Notes: generated from the sequence alone by a model not told the origin. Counted from the stretch's first letter, positions 10,653 through 19,202 are shown. The stretch: DNA of 64,000 bases from Bacillota bacterium (GCA_029555205.1 JAKPTB010000003.1:1-64000), one strand, 5' to 3'. Numbers and translations: made by a program.

Positions 10653-10727
10653 ACCTTCTGTGCCCGGAACCTGAGCATAGCCTTGTAATCGTGTATATTT
10701 CTAAAAACATGGTACAAGCTAACTCAG

Positions 10728-11027
10728 GTGATAATTTTGAAAGTATCTGTTTTCGGCTTTGGACTTTATAATGCAGTCGTAAGTGGAGTTCTCGCCGCCG
10801 AATCTTTGGTCTATAATAAATCCTACGAAGCAAGTGTTTCATTCTTAAATGAGAAACTACATCAAAGCAACCTTCTCCGCCACAGATTGAATGCTTTCAA
10901 AAATAAAAATTATGATCAACTTCTTGAGTTATTTAATATGCCTCCCCTCAACAAACTCATCTATCATACAAACCTGGATATATTAAAAATTCACGCCGGT
11001 TTCTCGGAACATATCAGCAACCTCTAA
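10728..11027 (+). pseudogene. C-terminal remnant of an FAD-dependent oxidoreductase
   Basis: Open frame of 99 residues that opens with FGFGLYNAVVSGVLAAES, the pattern found near the C-terminal end of the FAD domain of geranylgeranyl-reductase/NAD(P)/FAD oxidoreductases, followed by a helical tail. The N-terminal dinucleotide fold is absent and the sequence upstream is the asparaginase gene. There is no good ribosome site before GTG 10728. Best read as a leftover of a deleted gene; the family assignment is by motif likeness only. Confidence 0.5.
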
Positions 11028-11035
11028 ATGCTGAG

Positions 11036-11118
11036 TTTCAAATTAAAATTTAATAATTTAATAATAAGGTGCAAAATACTTCGCTTTGACTTCACCTTTT
11101 CCTTTAATTTGAAATTCT
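11036..11118. repeat. Imperfect inverted repeat / hairpin
   Basis: TTTCAAATTAAA near 11036 and its complement TTTAATTTGAAA near 11104 flank an inner AAGGTG/CACCTT pair. The structure lies in the gap between the flavoprotein remnant and the amidohydrolase. The rest of 11028-11317 shows nothing else. Confidence 0.5.
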
Positions 11119-11317
11119 ATCGTTTTTATAAAGAGTTGGTATTTTATCCAGTGACCTTAGACGAACCATAGGTTAATGGGCTATAGTTTCGAACAGGCTC
11201 TTTAATTAGTAATAACGATTAATCCAATCACAAACAAATATTTCTAATAAACTTGTTTAAGGGGATAGAATATAGTCAGAGGATATTTTGGTATGTGAGA
11301 TTGGGGCGAATTTATAA

Positions 11318-12151
11318 TTGAAAAATACCGTTATTGATTTTCATGTGCACCTGTCAGAATACGAATCCTTTGGCGAAGATGCCTTTAATTTCTTTTCAAG
11401 CGCCTTCCCATCCAAAGAAGAATACGTTGAGTTTTGTAAGATCCATAGCGACCCTCAGGCCTTTCTGCGTTTGATGGATCAAAATGGAGTAGATTATTCC
11501 GTCGTATTGGCAGAGATATCGCCCTTATCAACCGGTGTTGCTACAAATGAAATGGTAGAAGCCTTTTGTCAGGCCAGTCCGAGGTTAATCCCATTCTGCA
11601 CCATTAATCCGTATTTACACCCGAATATGGGCAAGATGCTGGAGGACTTGTGCCTCAATCACGGCTTCAAGGGACTCAAGCTTTTACCTTCATACAATTA
11701 TTTTTATCCCAATGATAATTTCCTTTACCCTTTGTACGCTGTTGCCGAAAGGCTTGGCATACCTGTGCTTTTCCATACAGGGTCATCTATCTTTCGAGGC
11801 ACCCGGATCAAGTATGCTAATCCCATTTTTTATGACGATGTGGCTGTGGACTTTCCTGACATGAAAATTATTATGGCCCACGGTGGACGGGGCCTGTGGT
11901 ATAACGAAGCAATAAACATGGCTCGTCTTCACAGAAATATTTATATCGAAGTTTCAGGCCTGCCCCCCCAAAAGCTTCTGGAATTCTTCCCCGATATGGG
12001 GCGTTTTGCCAACAAGTTTATTTTTGGAACTGACTGGCCCAGTGTGAATGTTAAGAAGAATATTGAAATTATCAGGAACCTGAATCTTCCTCAAGAAGCA
12101 ATATCGAGAATACTTGGCGGGAACGCTAAAGAGCTATTAGGATTGGCTTAA
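11318..12151 (+). CDS. Amidohydrolase-family protein (Amidohydro_2)
   Basis: 277 residues, TIM-barrel metal-dependent hydrolase/decarboxylase of COG2159. N-terminal metal motif DFHVHL, central GLKLLPSYNYFYPND and VLFHTGSS, IIMAHGGRG, and C-terminal FGTDWP give the usual ligands. Substrate not predictable. TTG start at 11318 with a weak GGGGCGA upstream, so the start is less sure. Isolated gene, followed by a long inverted repeat. Confidence 0.8.
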   Translation: MKNTVIDFHVHLSEYESFGEDAFNFFSSAFPSKEEYVEFCKIHSDPQAFLRLMDQNGVDYSVVLAEISPLSTGVATNEMVEAFCQASPRLIPFCTINPYLHPNMGKMLEDLCLNHGFKGLKLLPSYNYFYPNDNFLYPLYAVAERLGIPVLFHTGSSIFRGTRIKYANPIFYDDVAVDFPDMKIIMAHGGRGLWYNEAINMARLHRNIYIEVSGLPPQKLLEFFPDMGRFANKFIFGTDWPSVNVKKNIEIIRNLNLPQEAISRILGGNAKELLGLA

Positions 12152-12197
12152 TATACAGACTTATTTTACCTTATCTCTAATTTATGGTTACTAGTTA

Positions 12198-12257
12198 ACT
12201 AAATAACAAAACGGCATGGTGACCTGTATAAGGATTACCGCCGCTTTGTTATTTAGT
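12198..12257. repeat. Long inverted repeat (18-bp arms)
   Basis: ACTAAATAACAAAACGGC (12198-12215) and GCCGCTTTGTTATTTAGT (12240-12257) pair with one mismatch around a 24-nt loop. No T-run follows, so it is not an ordinary terminator; a hairpin mini-element or an RNA structure are both possible. Next to it AATAACCGCAA-like units repeat at about 12285-12306. The 12152-12514 gap holds no gene. Confidence 0.75.
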
Positions 12258-12514
12258 ATTCATTCCCCTTGCTGCTAACATTAAGATAACCGCAAAATAA
12301 CCGCAAGAACATATGCAATAACCCCTCGCCCTAGATTTAAAACTCGCCTAAATTCCGGGGTTTACAGCCTAAAATATAGTACTATGTTACAATTAATGTG
12401 TCAATAAGTTAAGAAGATTCAACCCGGAAAATTAACATTTAGTCATGTAATCAACAGTAATGGCAGAATGCTGATGTGATCCTCTATAAATACCTAATAT
12501 TGAGGTGTTAACAA

Positions 12515-13537
12515 ATGGGATTCTATTTCACAAAAGATGGCATGAATGCTGTACTGAAGCGATTGATGGACGAGTATCTGCTCTATGCCCCAATACGAAT
12601 AATCGGAGGTGGCGCCTTTTCAGATACTGACTCCGTTAGATATGGACAAATAAGTGAAATAAGCGACATTATTTTCGACCAGAAATCAGAATATTCCTTT
12701 AAAGAAATCCTTCTCCCGCTTTCGCAGACGCTGTTTTTCTTTACGGAGGATCAGGTAAAAGAGGCGGAGGCTCCGAAAAAAGGAGCGGTTATCTTTTTAC
12801 GTAGCTGTGATTTGCACGCAGTGAAACGACTCGATGAGATCTATCTTCGAAACGGTTTTGAGGATTACTATTACAAGAGGCTGCGTGAAAACGTAAGATT
12901 TGTTTTGTTGGGTTGCCAAAAACCCTTTGAAAACTGTTTTTGTGTCGATATGCAGACCAACACAATTGACACCTATGATGCGTGCATTGAACAAGCTGGA
13001 GACGGCTTTGTGATGGACAATCACAGTGCTGCCTGGGAATCCCTTTTATCAAGTCATTGTTTGAACCAGCAGGATGTACAACCTTCACACGTGTCAGAAA
13101 CCAGAGTGCATGTAAAAATTCCGGATGGTCTTTCTATATGTGTAGCAAATTCAAAGATGTGGGATGAATACGACGGCCGGTGCATTAATTGCGGCAGGTG
13201 TAACTTTGTTTGTCCAACATGTACATGTTTTACCATGCAGGATATTTTTTATACGGATAACGGTAAGGTCGGTGAGCGTCGCCGTGTGGCGGCATCTTGC
13301 ATGGTTGATGGTTTTACCGATGTAGCTGGTGGTGCTTCTTACCGGAAAAAGAACGGGCAGAGGATGCGTTATAGAGTTCTTCACAAGGTATACGATTTTA
13401 AAGAACGTTTTGGCTACCAAATGTGCGTTGGTTGCGGCAGATGTGATGATATCTGTCCGGAGTACATTTCTTTTTCCCATTGTATTAACAAACTAGAGAG
13501 CGCCCTAAAGGAGGTTGGCGATAATAGTGCACAATGA
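12515..13537 (+). CDS. asrA: Anaerobic sulfite reductase subunit A
   Basis: 340 residues. C-terminal ferredoxin domain with CINCGRCNFVCPTCTC and CVGCGRCDDICPEY, and an N-terminal part with RSCDLHAVKRLD and LLGCQKPFENCFC, as in AsrA. AsrA passes electrons to the sirohaem subunit AsrC. ATG 12515 follows GAGGTG at proper distance. First gene of asrABC; the stop overlaps the start region of asrB. Confidence 0.95.
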   Translation: MGFYFTKDGMNAVLKRLMDEYLLYAPIRIIGGGAFSDTDSVRYGQISEISDIIFDQKSEYSFKEILLPLSQTLFFFTEDQVKEAEAPKKGAVIFLRSCDLHAVKRLDEIYLRNGFEDYYYKRLRENVRFVLLGCQKPFENCFCVDMQTNTIDTYDACIEQAGDGFVMDNHSAAWESLLSSHCLNQQDVQPSHVSETRVHVKIPDGLSICVANSKMWDEYDGRCINCGRCNFVCPTCTCFTMQDIFYTDNGKVGERRRVAASCMVDGFTDVAGGASYRKKNGQRMRYRVLHKVYDFKERFGYQMCVGCGRCDDICPEYISFSHCINKLESALKEVGDNSAQ

Positions 13538-14318
13538 GTATATGCCTTATCCCTCCGAAATCAAAGAAGTCATTAAACATACTGACTTTGAATACACATT
13601 CCGCATAACCTATGAAGGAACTGTGAAACCAGGCCAATTTTTTGAGGTTTCCATTCCCAAATACGGCGAAGCTCCAATTTCCGTTAGCGGAATAAACAAT
13701 GGCACTATTGATCTCACTATCCGCCGCGTTGGAAAAGTGACAAATGAGGTATTTGAACGTTATACCGGCGACAAGTTGTTTTTGCGCGGTCCTTATGGAA
13801 ATGGATTTGATGTTGAAAATTACAAAAACAAAGAGCTGGTCATAGTTGCCGGCGGTACCGGCCTTTCGCCAGTACGTGGCGTAGTCGAATATTTTTCAGA
13901 ACATCCGCAGGAAGTAAAAAAACTAATCTTGATAGCAGGCTTCAAAACACCAAAGGACATTCTGTTCCTTGAGGATTTTGAGCGATGGAATAAGAATGTG
14001 GAAGTCATTTTGACCGTGGATCAAGCAGAAGAAGATTCAACATATCAGGTTGGCCTGGTGACCGAATATATCCCTAAGCTGTCATTGAAAAATGTCGGGG
14101 AGGCAGTTGCGGTAGTTGTTGGACCACCAGCAATGATGCGTTTTACCACCCAGGAGTTGCTGAAGACAGGATTTCTCGAACATAATATCTGGATTTCGCA
14201 GGAACGAAAGATGAGTTGCGGGATTGGTAAATGCGGACATTGCAAGGTGAATGACACCTATATTTGTCTGGATGGACCAGTGTTCAATTTTACCAGGGGC
14301 CGGAAGCTGATTGACTGA
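13527..14318 (+). CDS. asrB: Anaerobic sulfite reductase subunit B
   Basis: About 263 residues, ferredoxin-NAD(P) reductase fold: FAD-binding RGPYGNGFD, NAD-binding VAGGTGLSPVRGV, and a C-terminal 2Fe-2S site CGIGKCGHCKVN ... C like dihydroorotate dehydrogenase electron-transfer subunits. It takes electrons from NAD(P)H. Start is uncertain: AAGGAGG at 13508 suits GTG 13527, ATG 13542 gives the more usual N-terminus. Overlaps the end of asrA; asrC follows directly. Confidence 0.94.
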   Translation: MHNEYMPYPSEIKEVIKHTDFEYTFRITYEGTVKPGQFFEVSIPKYGEAPISVSGINNGTIDLTIRRVGKVTNEVFERYTGDKLFLRGPYGNGFDVENYKNKELVIVAGGTGLSPVRGVVEYFSEHPQEVKKLILIAGFKTPKDILFLEDFERWNKNVEVILTVDQAEEDSTYQVGLVTEYIPKLSLKNVGEAVAVVVGPPAMMRFTTQELLKTGFLEHNIWISQERKMSCGIGKCGHCKVNDTYICLDGPVFNFTRGRKLID

Positions 14319-14335
14319 GGATGGAGGGCAATTGG

Positions 14336-15298
14336 ATGGATATAAATACAAAATTGCTCAAGAAAAACGCTTTTCGGGTAACTAAAGAGCGAGGCATAAC
14401 GGCATCCAGAGTACGTATTCCAGGTGGCCACTTAGAAGTAAAATATCTTCCCTTGCTTCAAAATATTGCTGAGACCTACGGGAATGGAACCGTGCACATT
14501 ACAAGCAGGCAGGGGTTTGAAATACCAGGCATCGCCTTTGAGAATATGCCTAAAGTAAACGAGCTGCTTCAACCGATTATCGAGGGACTCGATATCAACC
14601 AACAGGTTCCCGGGAAAGGCTATTCAGCCGCCGGTACAAGAAATGTTGCAGCTTGTATAGGTAACCGGGTTTGTCCCTACGCCTGCTATGACACAACAGG
14701 GTTTGCCCAGCGCATCGAAAAAGCCATTTTTCCAAACGATCTGCATTTTAAGATAGCACTCACAGGCTGCCCCAATGATTGTGCCAAGGTAAGAATGCAT
14801 GATTTCGGAATTATGGGAATGACTGAGCCACAATATAACATAGACCGTTGCGTGAATTGTGGAGCTTGTGTAAAGGTGTGCAAGAAAAAATCCGTTAGCG
14901 CTTTACAGGAGGTCAACTACAAGGTCAAGCGTAATGCAGATAAATGTATTGGATGCGGCGAATGTGTTCTTGCCTGTCCCACAAGAGCCTGGACCAGAGG
15001 TAAGCAGAAGTTGTACCGTTTAACACTCTTCGGCAGAACTGGTAAAAAGAATCCTCGTTTGGGTGAGGATTTCATTAAATGGGTGGATGAAGACAGCATC
15101 ATCAAAATTATATTGAACACCTATAATTATGTAGAACGTTACATTGATCCTGCTGCACCCGGCGGCAAGGAACATATCGGCTATATAGTTGATCGTACGG
15201 GTTTTGCGGAATTCATAACATGGGCAATGAAAGATGTTCAACTTCCAGAAATTGCAGAGGTATATACTCCGATTTATTGGAAAGGCGTAAAATATTAA
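14336..15298 (+). CDS. asrC: Anaerobic sulfite reductase subunit C (sirohaem subunit)
   Basis: 320 residues. Nitrite/sulfite reductase half-domain with the sirohaem-4Fe-4S motif CIGNRVCPYAC ... CPNDCAK, then an inserted ferredoxin with CVNCGACVKVC and CIGCGECVLACP. Reduces sulfite to sulfide. ATG 14336 sits behind ATGGAGGG; ATG 14321 is the alternative. Last gene of the asr operon. Whether the role is sulfite detoxification or respiration is not shown here. Confidence 0.96.
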   Translation: MDINTKLLKKNAFRVTKERGITASRVRIPGGHLEVKYLPLLQNIAETYGNGTVHITSRQGFEIPGIAFENMPKVNELLQPIIEGLDINQQVPGKGYSAAGTRNVAACIGNRVCPYACYDTTGFAQRIEKAIFPNDLHFKIALTGCPNDCAKVRMHDFGIMGMTEPQYNIDRCVNCGACVKVCKKKSVSALQEVNYKVKRNADKCIGCGECVLACPTRAWTRGKQKLYRLTLFGRTGKKNPRLGEDFIKWVDEDSIIKIILNTYNYVERYIDPAAPGGKEHIGYIVDRTGFAEFITWAMKDVQLPEIAEVYTPIYWKGVKY

Positions 15299-15730
15299 AG
15301 AAACAGTATCAGTTTGGCAGGGAGTTGAGTTAAGTTAAAACGGCCACATATTATTAAGCTATAATACTATGAAGCCATCCCTTAATATGGCTTGATCAGA
15401 CATACGTATTTTGCCTGGTCCTATTGCAAAGATAGTAATTTGAGAAACCTTTCCACTAAAAAACTTGCGGCGGCAATGAGTGAAAATAACTTTCATTCTA
15501 GTGTACCAGGGTGAAGCTATCCCCGCTAACATAAGAAACAAAAAAACGGATATTGTGATGATTATTAGTTTTTTTGACTTACCGGGTGTCATCCCGGCGG
15601 CTTTGTTGTTCTTAAAAGAAAACTCCGCAACTATACTCCAAAACCAGGACTCCCTTCTTTTCCGTGATTGACAGCCAAAAGTTCTTTATTTTCCGTATTT
15701 TTACAGCAACAAGTTTGTCCAGATCATATT
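15299..15730. other. Intergenic region after asrC
   Basis: No convincing gene. A 77-codon minus-strand frame (15359-15592) starts with a signal/membrane-like segment but lacks a ribosome site and is left out. Confidence 0.5.
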
Positions 15731-15731
15731 A

Positions 15732-15760
15732 TTGACAAAAAACTAACAGTATAGTATAAG
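15732..15760 (+). promoter_or_regulatory. Sigma-A-type promoter
   Basis: TTGACA (15732-15737), 17-nt spacer, TATAAG (15755-15760). It would start transcription about 20 nt upstream of the 45-codon gene at 15786. Confidence 0.7.
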
Positions 15761-15785
15761 TATTATAAAGCATAGTAAAACAATA

Positions 15786-15923
15786 ATGTTAGTAGCCAAA
15801 CAAAACTTTAAATGTCCTGCTAAAAAATATTTTAAAAAGGAGGGTGTGCCAGCCAAAATCATCAACGTAACAGCTACTACTTTCATGGGGATTGTTGAGT
15901 GTTCAAAATGTCAAAAGTTTTAA
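15786..15923 (+). CDS. Very small cysteine-containing protein, unknown
   Basis: 45 residues. Begins MLVAKQNFKCP, highly basic in the first half, and ends GIVECSKCQKF, so a CxxC pair at the C-terminus with one more Cys at position 10; it resembles a reduced zinc ribbon. A consensus promoter lies just upstream, but no Shine-Dalgarno precedes ATG 15786, which lowers confidence. The 96-codon gene follows 72 nt downstream and may share the transcript. Confidence 0.45.
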   Translation: MLVAKQNFKCPAKKYFKKEGVPAKIINVTATTFMGIVECSKCQKF

Positions 15924-15995
15924 AAAAACTGGTATCAATGGGATTAAGTGCACAGAAACAACAGTTAATCAATCATCATGTGAGGAGAATCAAAA

Positions 15996-16286
15996 ATGAC
16001 CCAAAAAGATAAGGAAATTGACCGGGAAGGTTATACCCAAGAAGATATTGATGAAATAAACACGTATATACCCTTCGTTGACACCAAAATATTTTGGAAG
16101 GAAGGTTACGGTTGGACATCCCGCTACTGGGAAAGTCTTAGAGCAATGGGGTGGACAAGGACTCAATCGAAAAATGAACCGGGTACTGTTGTTGCTCTAG
16201 ATGAAAACAACAATGAGTGCCTTTCGGCTCCCGACACTATTACCCTGTTAAAATTCTTAACTAACTATTTCCTTGGTGGGGGCTAG
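15996..16286 (+). CDS. Conserved-looking small protein, unknown
   Basis: 96 residues, soluble, acidic N-terminus (DREGYTQEDIDEINTYIP) and aromatic middle (EGYGWTSRYWESLRAMGW). Good ribosome site GTGAGGAG before ATG 15996. No family recognised. Sits between asrABC and the MoeB/ThiF gene. Confidence 0.6.
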   Translation: MTQKDKEIDREGYTQEDIDEINTYIPFVDTKIFWKEGYGWTSRYWESLRAMGWTRTQSKNEPGTVVALDENNNECLSAPDTITLLKFLTNYFLGGG

Positions 16287-16354
16287 AATTCCAGAGCCTC
16301 GTTCAGGTAAAACATATTATAACCGGCCAGGACCAGCCTGGGTTAACCTGAACA

Positions 16355-17137
16355 ATGAAAGGTGTGATTGCCGGCATGAGTTTAACTGATGCCCAGATTG
16401 AACGCTACATCAGACATATCGTCCTGCCCGGGGTGGGGCACGAAGGTCAGGAAAGAATCATATCAGGCAGGGCACTGCTTATCGGAACAGGGGGACTGGG
16501 ATCTCCCGTGGCCTATTACCTGGTAGCAGCAGGGGTGGGAACCATCGGCCTGATTGACGACGACGTTGTGAGTATATCCAACCTGCAAAGGCAAATCCTT
16601 CATACCACAAACGACATTGACAGGCCCAAGGTTATTTCTGCCAGGGAAAAGCTGGTAGCCATGAATCCCGCATGCCGGGTGGTTACTTACCAGGAAAGGC
16701 TGACAGCGTCCAATGTAAAGGATATATTTAACGACTATGATGTTGTTGTCGACTGTACCGACAACTTTGAGACAAGATTTTTGGCCAATGACGCCTGTGT
16801 TAAGACCAAGAAGCCGTTTTTCCATGGCGCCGTGCTAAGATTTTTCGGACAGGCTATGACTATTATACCAGGCCAGGGTCCGTGCTACCGGTGTGTTTTT
16901 AATACGCCCCCCCCTCCATCCAAAGTACAGACTTGTGCGCAGGCTGGTATAATTGGAGTTCTGCCGGGAGTCATCGGCGTGATTCAGGCTACCGAGGTCT
17001 TAAAGTATTTCCTGGGGATGGGTGACCTGTTGATAGGCAAGATGCTAACCTACGATGCCCTGACTATGGAATTTAATAAGACCGAGATCAGGAAAAATTC
17101 AAGCTGTCCTGCCTGCGGTAGCAAGCCGGCAATTTGA
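16355..17137 (+). CDS. MoeB/ThiF/HesA-family adenylyltransferase
   Basis: 260 residues, E1-like enzyme. ATP-binding GTGGLGSPVAYYL, substrate SNLQRQILH, VDCTDN, the conserved Cys in VQTCAQAGI and a structural zinc site (CYRC ... CPAC). Such enzymes adenylate the C-terminal glycine of ThiS/MoaD-type sulfur carriers in thiamin or molybdopterin synthesis. No carrier gene is adjacent. The formate dehydrogenase in this window needs molybdopterin, so MoeB is attractive but unproven. ATG 16376 is an alternative start. Confidence 0.85.
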   Translation: MKGVIAGMSLTDAQIERYIRHIVLPGVGHEGQERIISGRALLIGTGGLGSPVAYYLVAAGVGTIGLIDDDVVSISNLQRQILHTTNDIDRPKVISAREKLVAMNPACRVVTYQERLTASNVKDIFNDYDVVVDCTDNFETRFLANDACVKTKKPFFHGAVLRFFGQAMTIIPGQGPCYRCVFNTPPPPSKVQTCAQAGIIGVLPGVIGVIQATEVLKYFLGMGDLLIGKMLTYDALTMEFNKTEIRKNSSCPACGSKPAI

Positions 17138-17350
17138 TGAGTTGGCCTGCATTTAACACCCAGCGTCAAAATCCATGCCGGGACCCGCTAAACTGCGATC
17201 AGGGATGCTTGATTACCAGGGGCAAGAACAAATCAAAATTTAAGAACACTGGCCGGGAATATTTAATGGTACAGGTGTGCTCCCCTTACTTGATGAGCCT
17301 TGAACAGCATTTCCCCCGGAATTGTTCGTTTCATGCCCTATGCCTGGCAA
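17138..17350. other. Intergenic stretch with no clear gene
   Basis: A 93-codon frame covers this stretch and the following terminator hairpin, lacks a ribosome site and has no family likeness, so it is not annotated. The gap between the two convergent genes extends to 17579. Confidence 0.5.
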
Positions 17351-17391
17351 AACGTAAAAGCCTTGATTTCTCAAGGCTTTTACGTTTTGTT
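17351..17391 (+). terminator. Strong terminator
   Basis: Perfect 15-bp stem AACGTAAAAGCCTTG / CAAGGCTTTTACGTT with a 6-nt loop, followed by TTTTGTTTTC. Ends transcription from the MoeB/ThiF gene. Confidence 0.9.
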
Positions 17392-17509
17392 TTCTTCCAG
17401 GCCCACAACCGATGATCTTCCTGGTGGAGATTCAGCTTACAGAAGACAAAAATTTAGTTAACAGCCACTTAATAATGAATAACCCTCCACTCTTTCAGTA
17501 TTCGGTTTT

Positions 17510-17538
17510 GAAAACCATATATTCGAAAACCATATATT
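17510..17538. repeat. 14-bp direct repeat
   Basis: GAAAACCATATATT occurs at 17510-17523 and 17525-17538, in the gap between two convergent genes. Confidence 0.6.
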
Positions 17539-17543
17539 AGTAA

Positions 17544-17567
17544 GAAAAGCACCCTTTAGGGGTGCTC
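17544..17567 (-). terminator. Terminator of the DUF2935 gene
   Basis: On the minus strand AGCACCC-ctaaa-GGGTGCT followed by TTTTC, directly after the stop at 17580. Confidence 0.8.
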
Positions 17568-17579
17568 CATTGTTTAGCA

Positions 17580-18506
17580 TTAAACCGTCATGCTAAAAAT
17601 TTTCAATAATCGCAGGTAATGATTTGCTTCCCTTAGAACATGGTCGCCCAACAGAGGTATGATTATAGACCTTATTTTACAGGCAAGTATACCTTCCGTG
17701 CCTTGCCTTTTAAAATCCCGTATTGCTGCTGTCTCCATCAGGCTTTTCCGGGTAACTTGTGGCAAAAGGTTTATCTGGGTTTGCGCTGCCAGTGCTTCCG
17801 CAGTCAGCATGTCAAATTCCCTGCCAAATTTATCAGCTGTCTGGAACAAGGCTTCTTCGGTCGGGTCTAAAAGTCCCCTGATGAATTTCGCATGTTCAGC
17901 CATAATTCTATTCCAGAAAGATTCCTGTTCCAGGGCAAACCTGGCAATATCTATAACAACCCTGTTCTGCAATCTGGTGAGCAGTTCCAAGAATAATATA
18001 GCTTCCCTACGGATATGGTCAATTAAGAGCGGATAGTTGAACGTGAATATTCTGCAAGTTAACATACTGTCCAGCACTAAGGTTTTTAAATTAATTAAAC
18101 CTGGCAAAAGGACAATGGCTCTCTGATTTAGATCAGCAACCCGTTGTACCAGCGTTTGTATGTTTGGTTGATGACCCCCCTTTGCCAGAGAAAGCTCTGC
18201 CATGGTAATGCTGGTGTCAAGTTTAATCCCGGTAAAAAACGTAGTTGCCCTTTCAGCATTAAGGGTAAAACCGGTTACTATCTCTCCCGAAGAGACTAGA
18301 TCTGGACTAATAAACCCGTCGGCGATAAAAACAACCTCTTTTAGCAAAGTCTCGAACTGAGTTTTAAAGGCATCTGCCTGCCGTGCCAGGTCTGCATTTA
18401 CAGGAGTGAAGCCTGCTTCTAAGAAGAAGGAATGCTCCTTCATAATTCTTAAAAAGAACAGGTTTAAGTCCAGAGACTGTCTAACAAAATCTTCATTTGA
18501 TAACAT
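17580..18506 (-). CDS. DUF2935 protein (two helical repeats)
   Basis: 308 residues, all-alpha. Two related halves, each with a hydrophobic-His/Glu pattern (LRIMKEHSFFLEAG near residue 16; WNRIMAEHAKFIRGLLDP near 190), matching PF11155, a duplicated ferritin-like/haemerythrin-like fold with conserved His and Glu that may bind metal. Function unknown. ATG 18506 follows AAAGGGGGG; the 21 codons upstream in frame are not needed. A structured leader lies upstream. Confidence 0.8.
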   Translation of the reverse strand: MLSNEDFVRQSLDLNLFFLRIMKEHSFFLEAGFTPVNADLARQADAFKTQFETLLKEVVFIADGFISPDLVSSGEIVTGFTLNAERATTFFTGIKLDTSITMAELSLAKGGHQPNIQTLVQRVADLNQRAIVLLPGLINLKTLVLDSMLTCRIFTFNYPLLIDHIRREAILFLELLTRLQNRVVIDIARFALEQESFWNRIMAEHAKFIRGLLDPTEEALFQTADKFGREFDMLTAEALAAQTQINLLPQVTRKSLMETAAIRDFKRQGTEGILACKIRSIIIPLLGDHVLREANHYLRLLKIFSMTV

Positions 18507-18596
18507 TTTTATCCCCCCCTTTTTAACCCACATAATTCCAGAACACCATGCCTGCCATATTTTATGCATATATCCAAATTTAGGTGATTGTTATCA

Positions 18597-18656
18597 GTAG
18601 CCACCCGGCCAAAGAAACTAAGAAACTTTGCGGGGTAGCAGGTCTCCCGATAGCGT
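18597..18656 (-). ncRNA. Structured leader element upstream of the DUF2935 gene
   Basis: About 60 nt in the 5' untranslated region fold as an imperfect hairpin: CTACCCCGCAAAG pairs with CTTTGGCCGGGTGGCTAC around an 11-nt loop (complement 18597-18638). Next to it is GGGAGACCTGC, sharing ten bases with the B12 box of the cobalamin riboswitch at 37.8 kb, but the rest of that aptamer is missing. Could be an unassigned cis-regulatory RNA. No terminator between it and the gene. Confidence 0.35.
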
Positions 18657-18726
18657 CAGAAAATTAATTATCCACAAATACTCCTCTTGCCCCAACTCCC
18701 CTGCCGCCGTAAAGCCCAGTTAACGC

Positions 18727-18757
18727 AAAAAACCGCCTACCTTTTACTGTAGACGGT
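18727..18757 (-). terminator. Terminator of the tRNA cluster
   Basis: On the minus strand ACCGTCTAC-agtaaaag-GTAGGCGGT followed by TTTTTTG, just after tRNA-Cys. Confidence 0.85.
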
Positions 18758-18793
18758 CTATTAACCCTTGATATTTAACGGGTTTATATACTT

Positions 18794-18868
18794 TGGAGGC
18801 GACACCCGGATTTGAACCGGGGAATGGAGGATTTGCAGTCCTCTGCCTTACCACTTGGCTATGTCGCC
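18794..18868 (-). tRNA. tRNA-Cys (GCA)
   Basis: Cloverleaf of 75 nt read on the minus strand, acceptor GGCGACA/TGTCGCC, anticodon GCA, encoded 3' CCA. Confidence 0.97.
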
Positions 18869-18875
18869 GATCAAA

Positions 18876-18950
18876 TGGAGCGGAAGACGGGATTCGAACC
18901 CGCGACCCTCGCCTTGGCAAGGCGATGCTCTACCACTGAGCCACTTCCGC
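18876..18950 (-). tRNA. tRNA-Gly (GCC)
   Basis: 75-nt cloverleaf, acceptor GCGGAAG/CTTCCGC, anticodon GCC, encoded CCA. Has its own promoter immediately upstream. Confidence 0.97.
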
Positions 18951-18959
18951 ACATCCTTT

Positions 18960-18987
18960 ATTATAGCATATTCTGTTTGTTTGTCAA
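18960..18987 (-). promoter_or_regulatory. Internal promoter between tRNA-Phe and tRNA-Gly
   Basis: On the minus strand TTGACA (18987-18982), 16-nt spacer, TATAAT (18965-18960): both hexamers are perfect. It starts about 3-5 nt before tRNA-Gly. Confidence 0.85.
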
Positions 18988-18990
18988 GGT

Positions 18991-19066
<76 letters not shown>

Positions 19067-19072
19067 AGAAAG

Positions 19073-19150
19073 TGGCGGAGCTGACGGGAGTCGAACCCGC
19101 GATCTCCTGCGTGACAGGCAGGCATGTTAGGCCACTACACCACAGCTCCG
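19073..19150 (-). tRNA. tRNA-Asp (GTC)
   Basis: 78-nt cloverleaf, acceptor CGGAGCT/AGCTCCG, anticodon GTC, encoded CCA. First gene of the tRNA cluster. Confidence 0.96.
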
Positions 19151-19202
19151 TATCCGGCCATGCTAGCGCCTTTCTGAAGGGGCGCCATCGCTGACAATGA
19201 TA

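Noticed and set aside
15359-15592. 77-codon minus-strand frame with a membrane-like start
   Set aside because: No Shine-Dalgarno and implausible C-terminal composition; could be a relic but not supported.
17134-17415. 93-codon plus-strand frame
   Set aside because: It reads through a perfect terminator hairpin, has no ribosome site, and resembles nothing.
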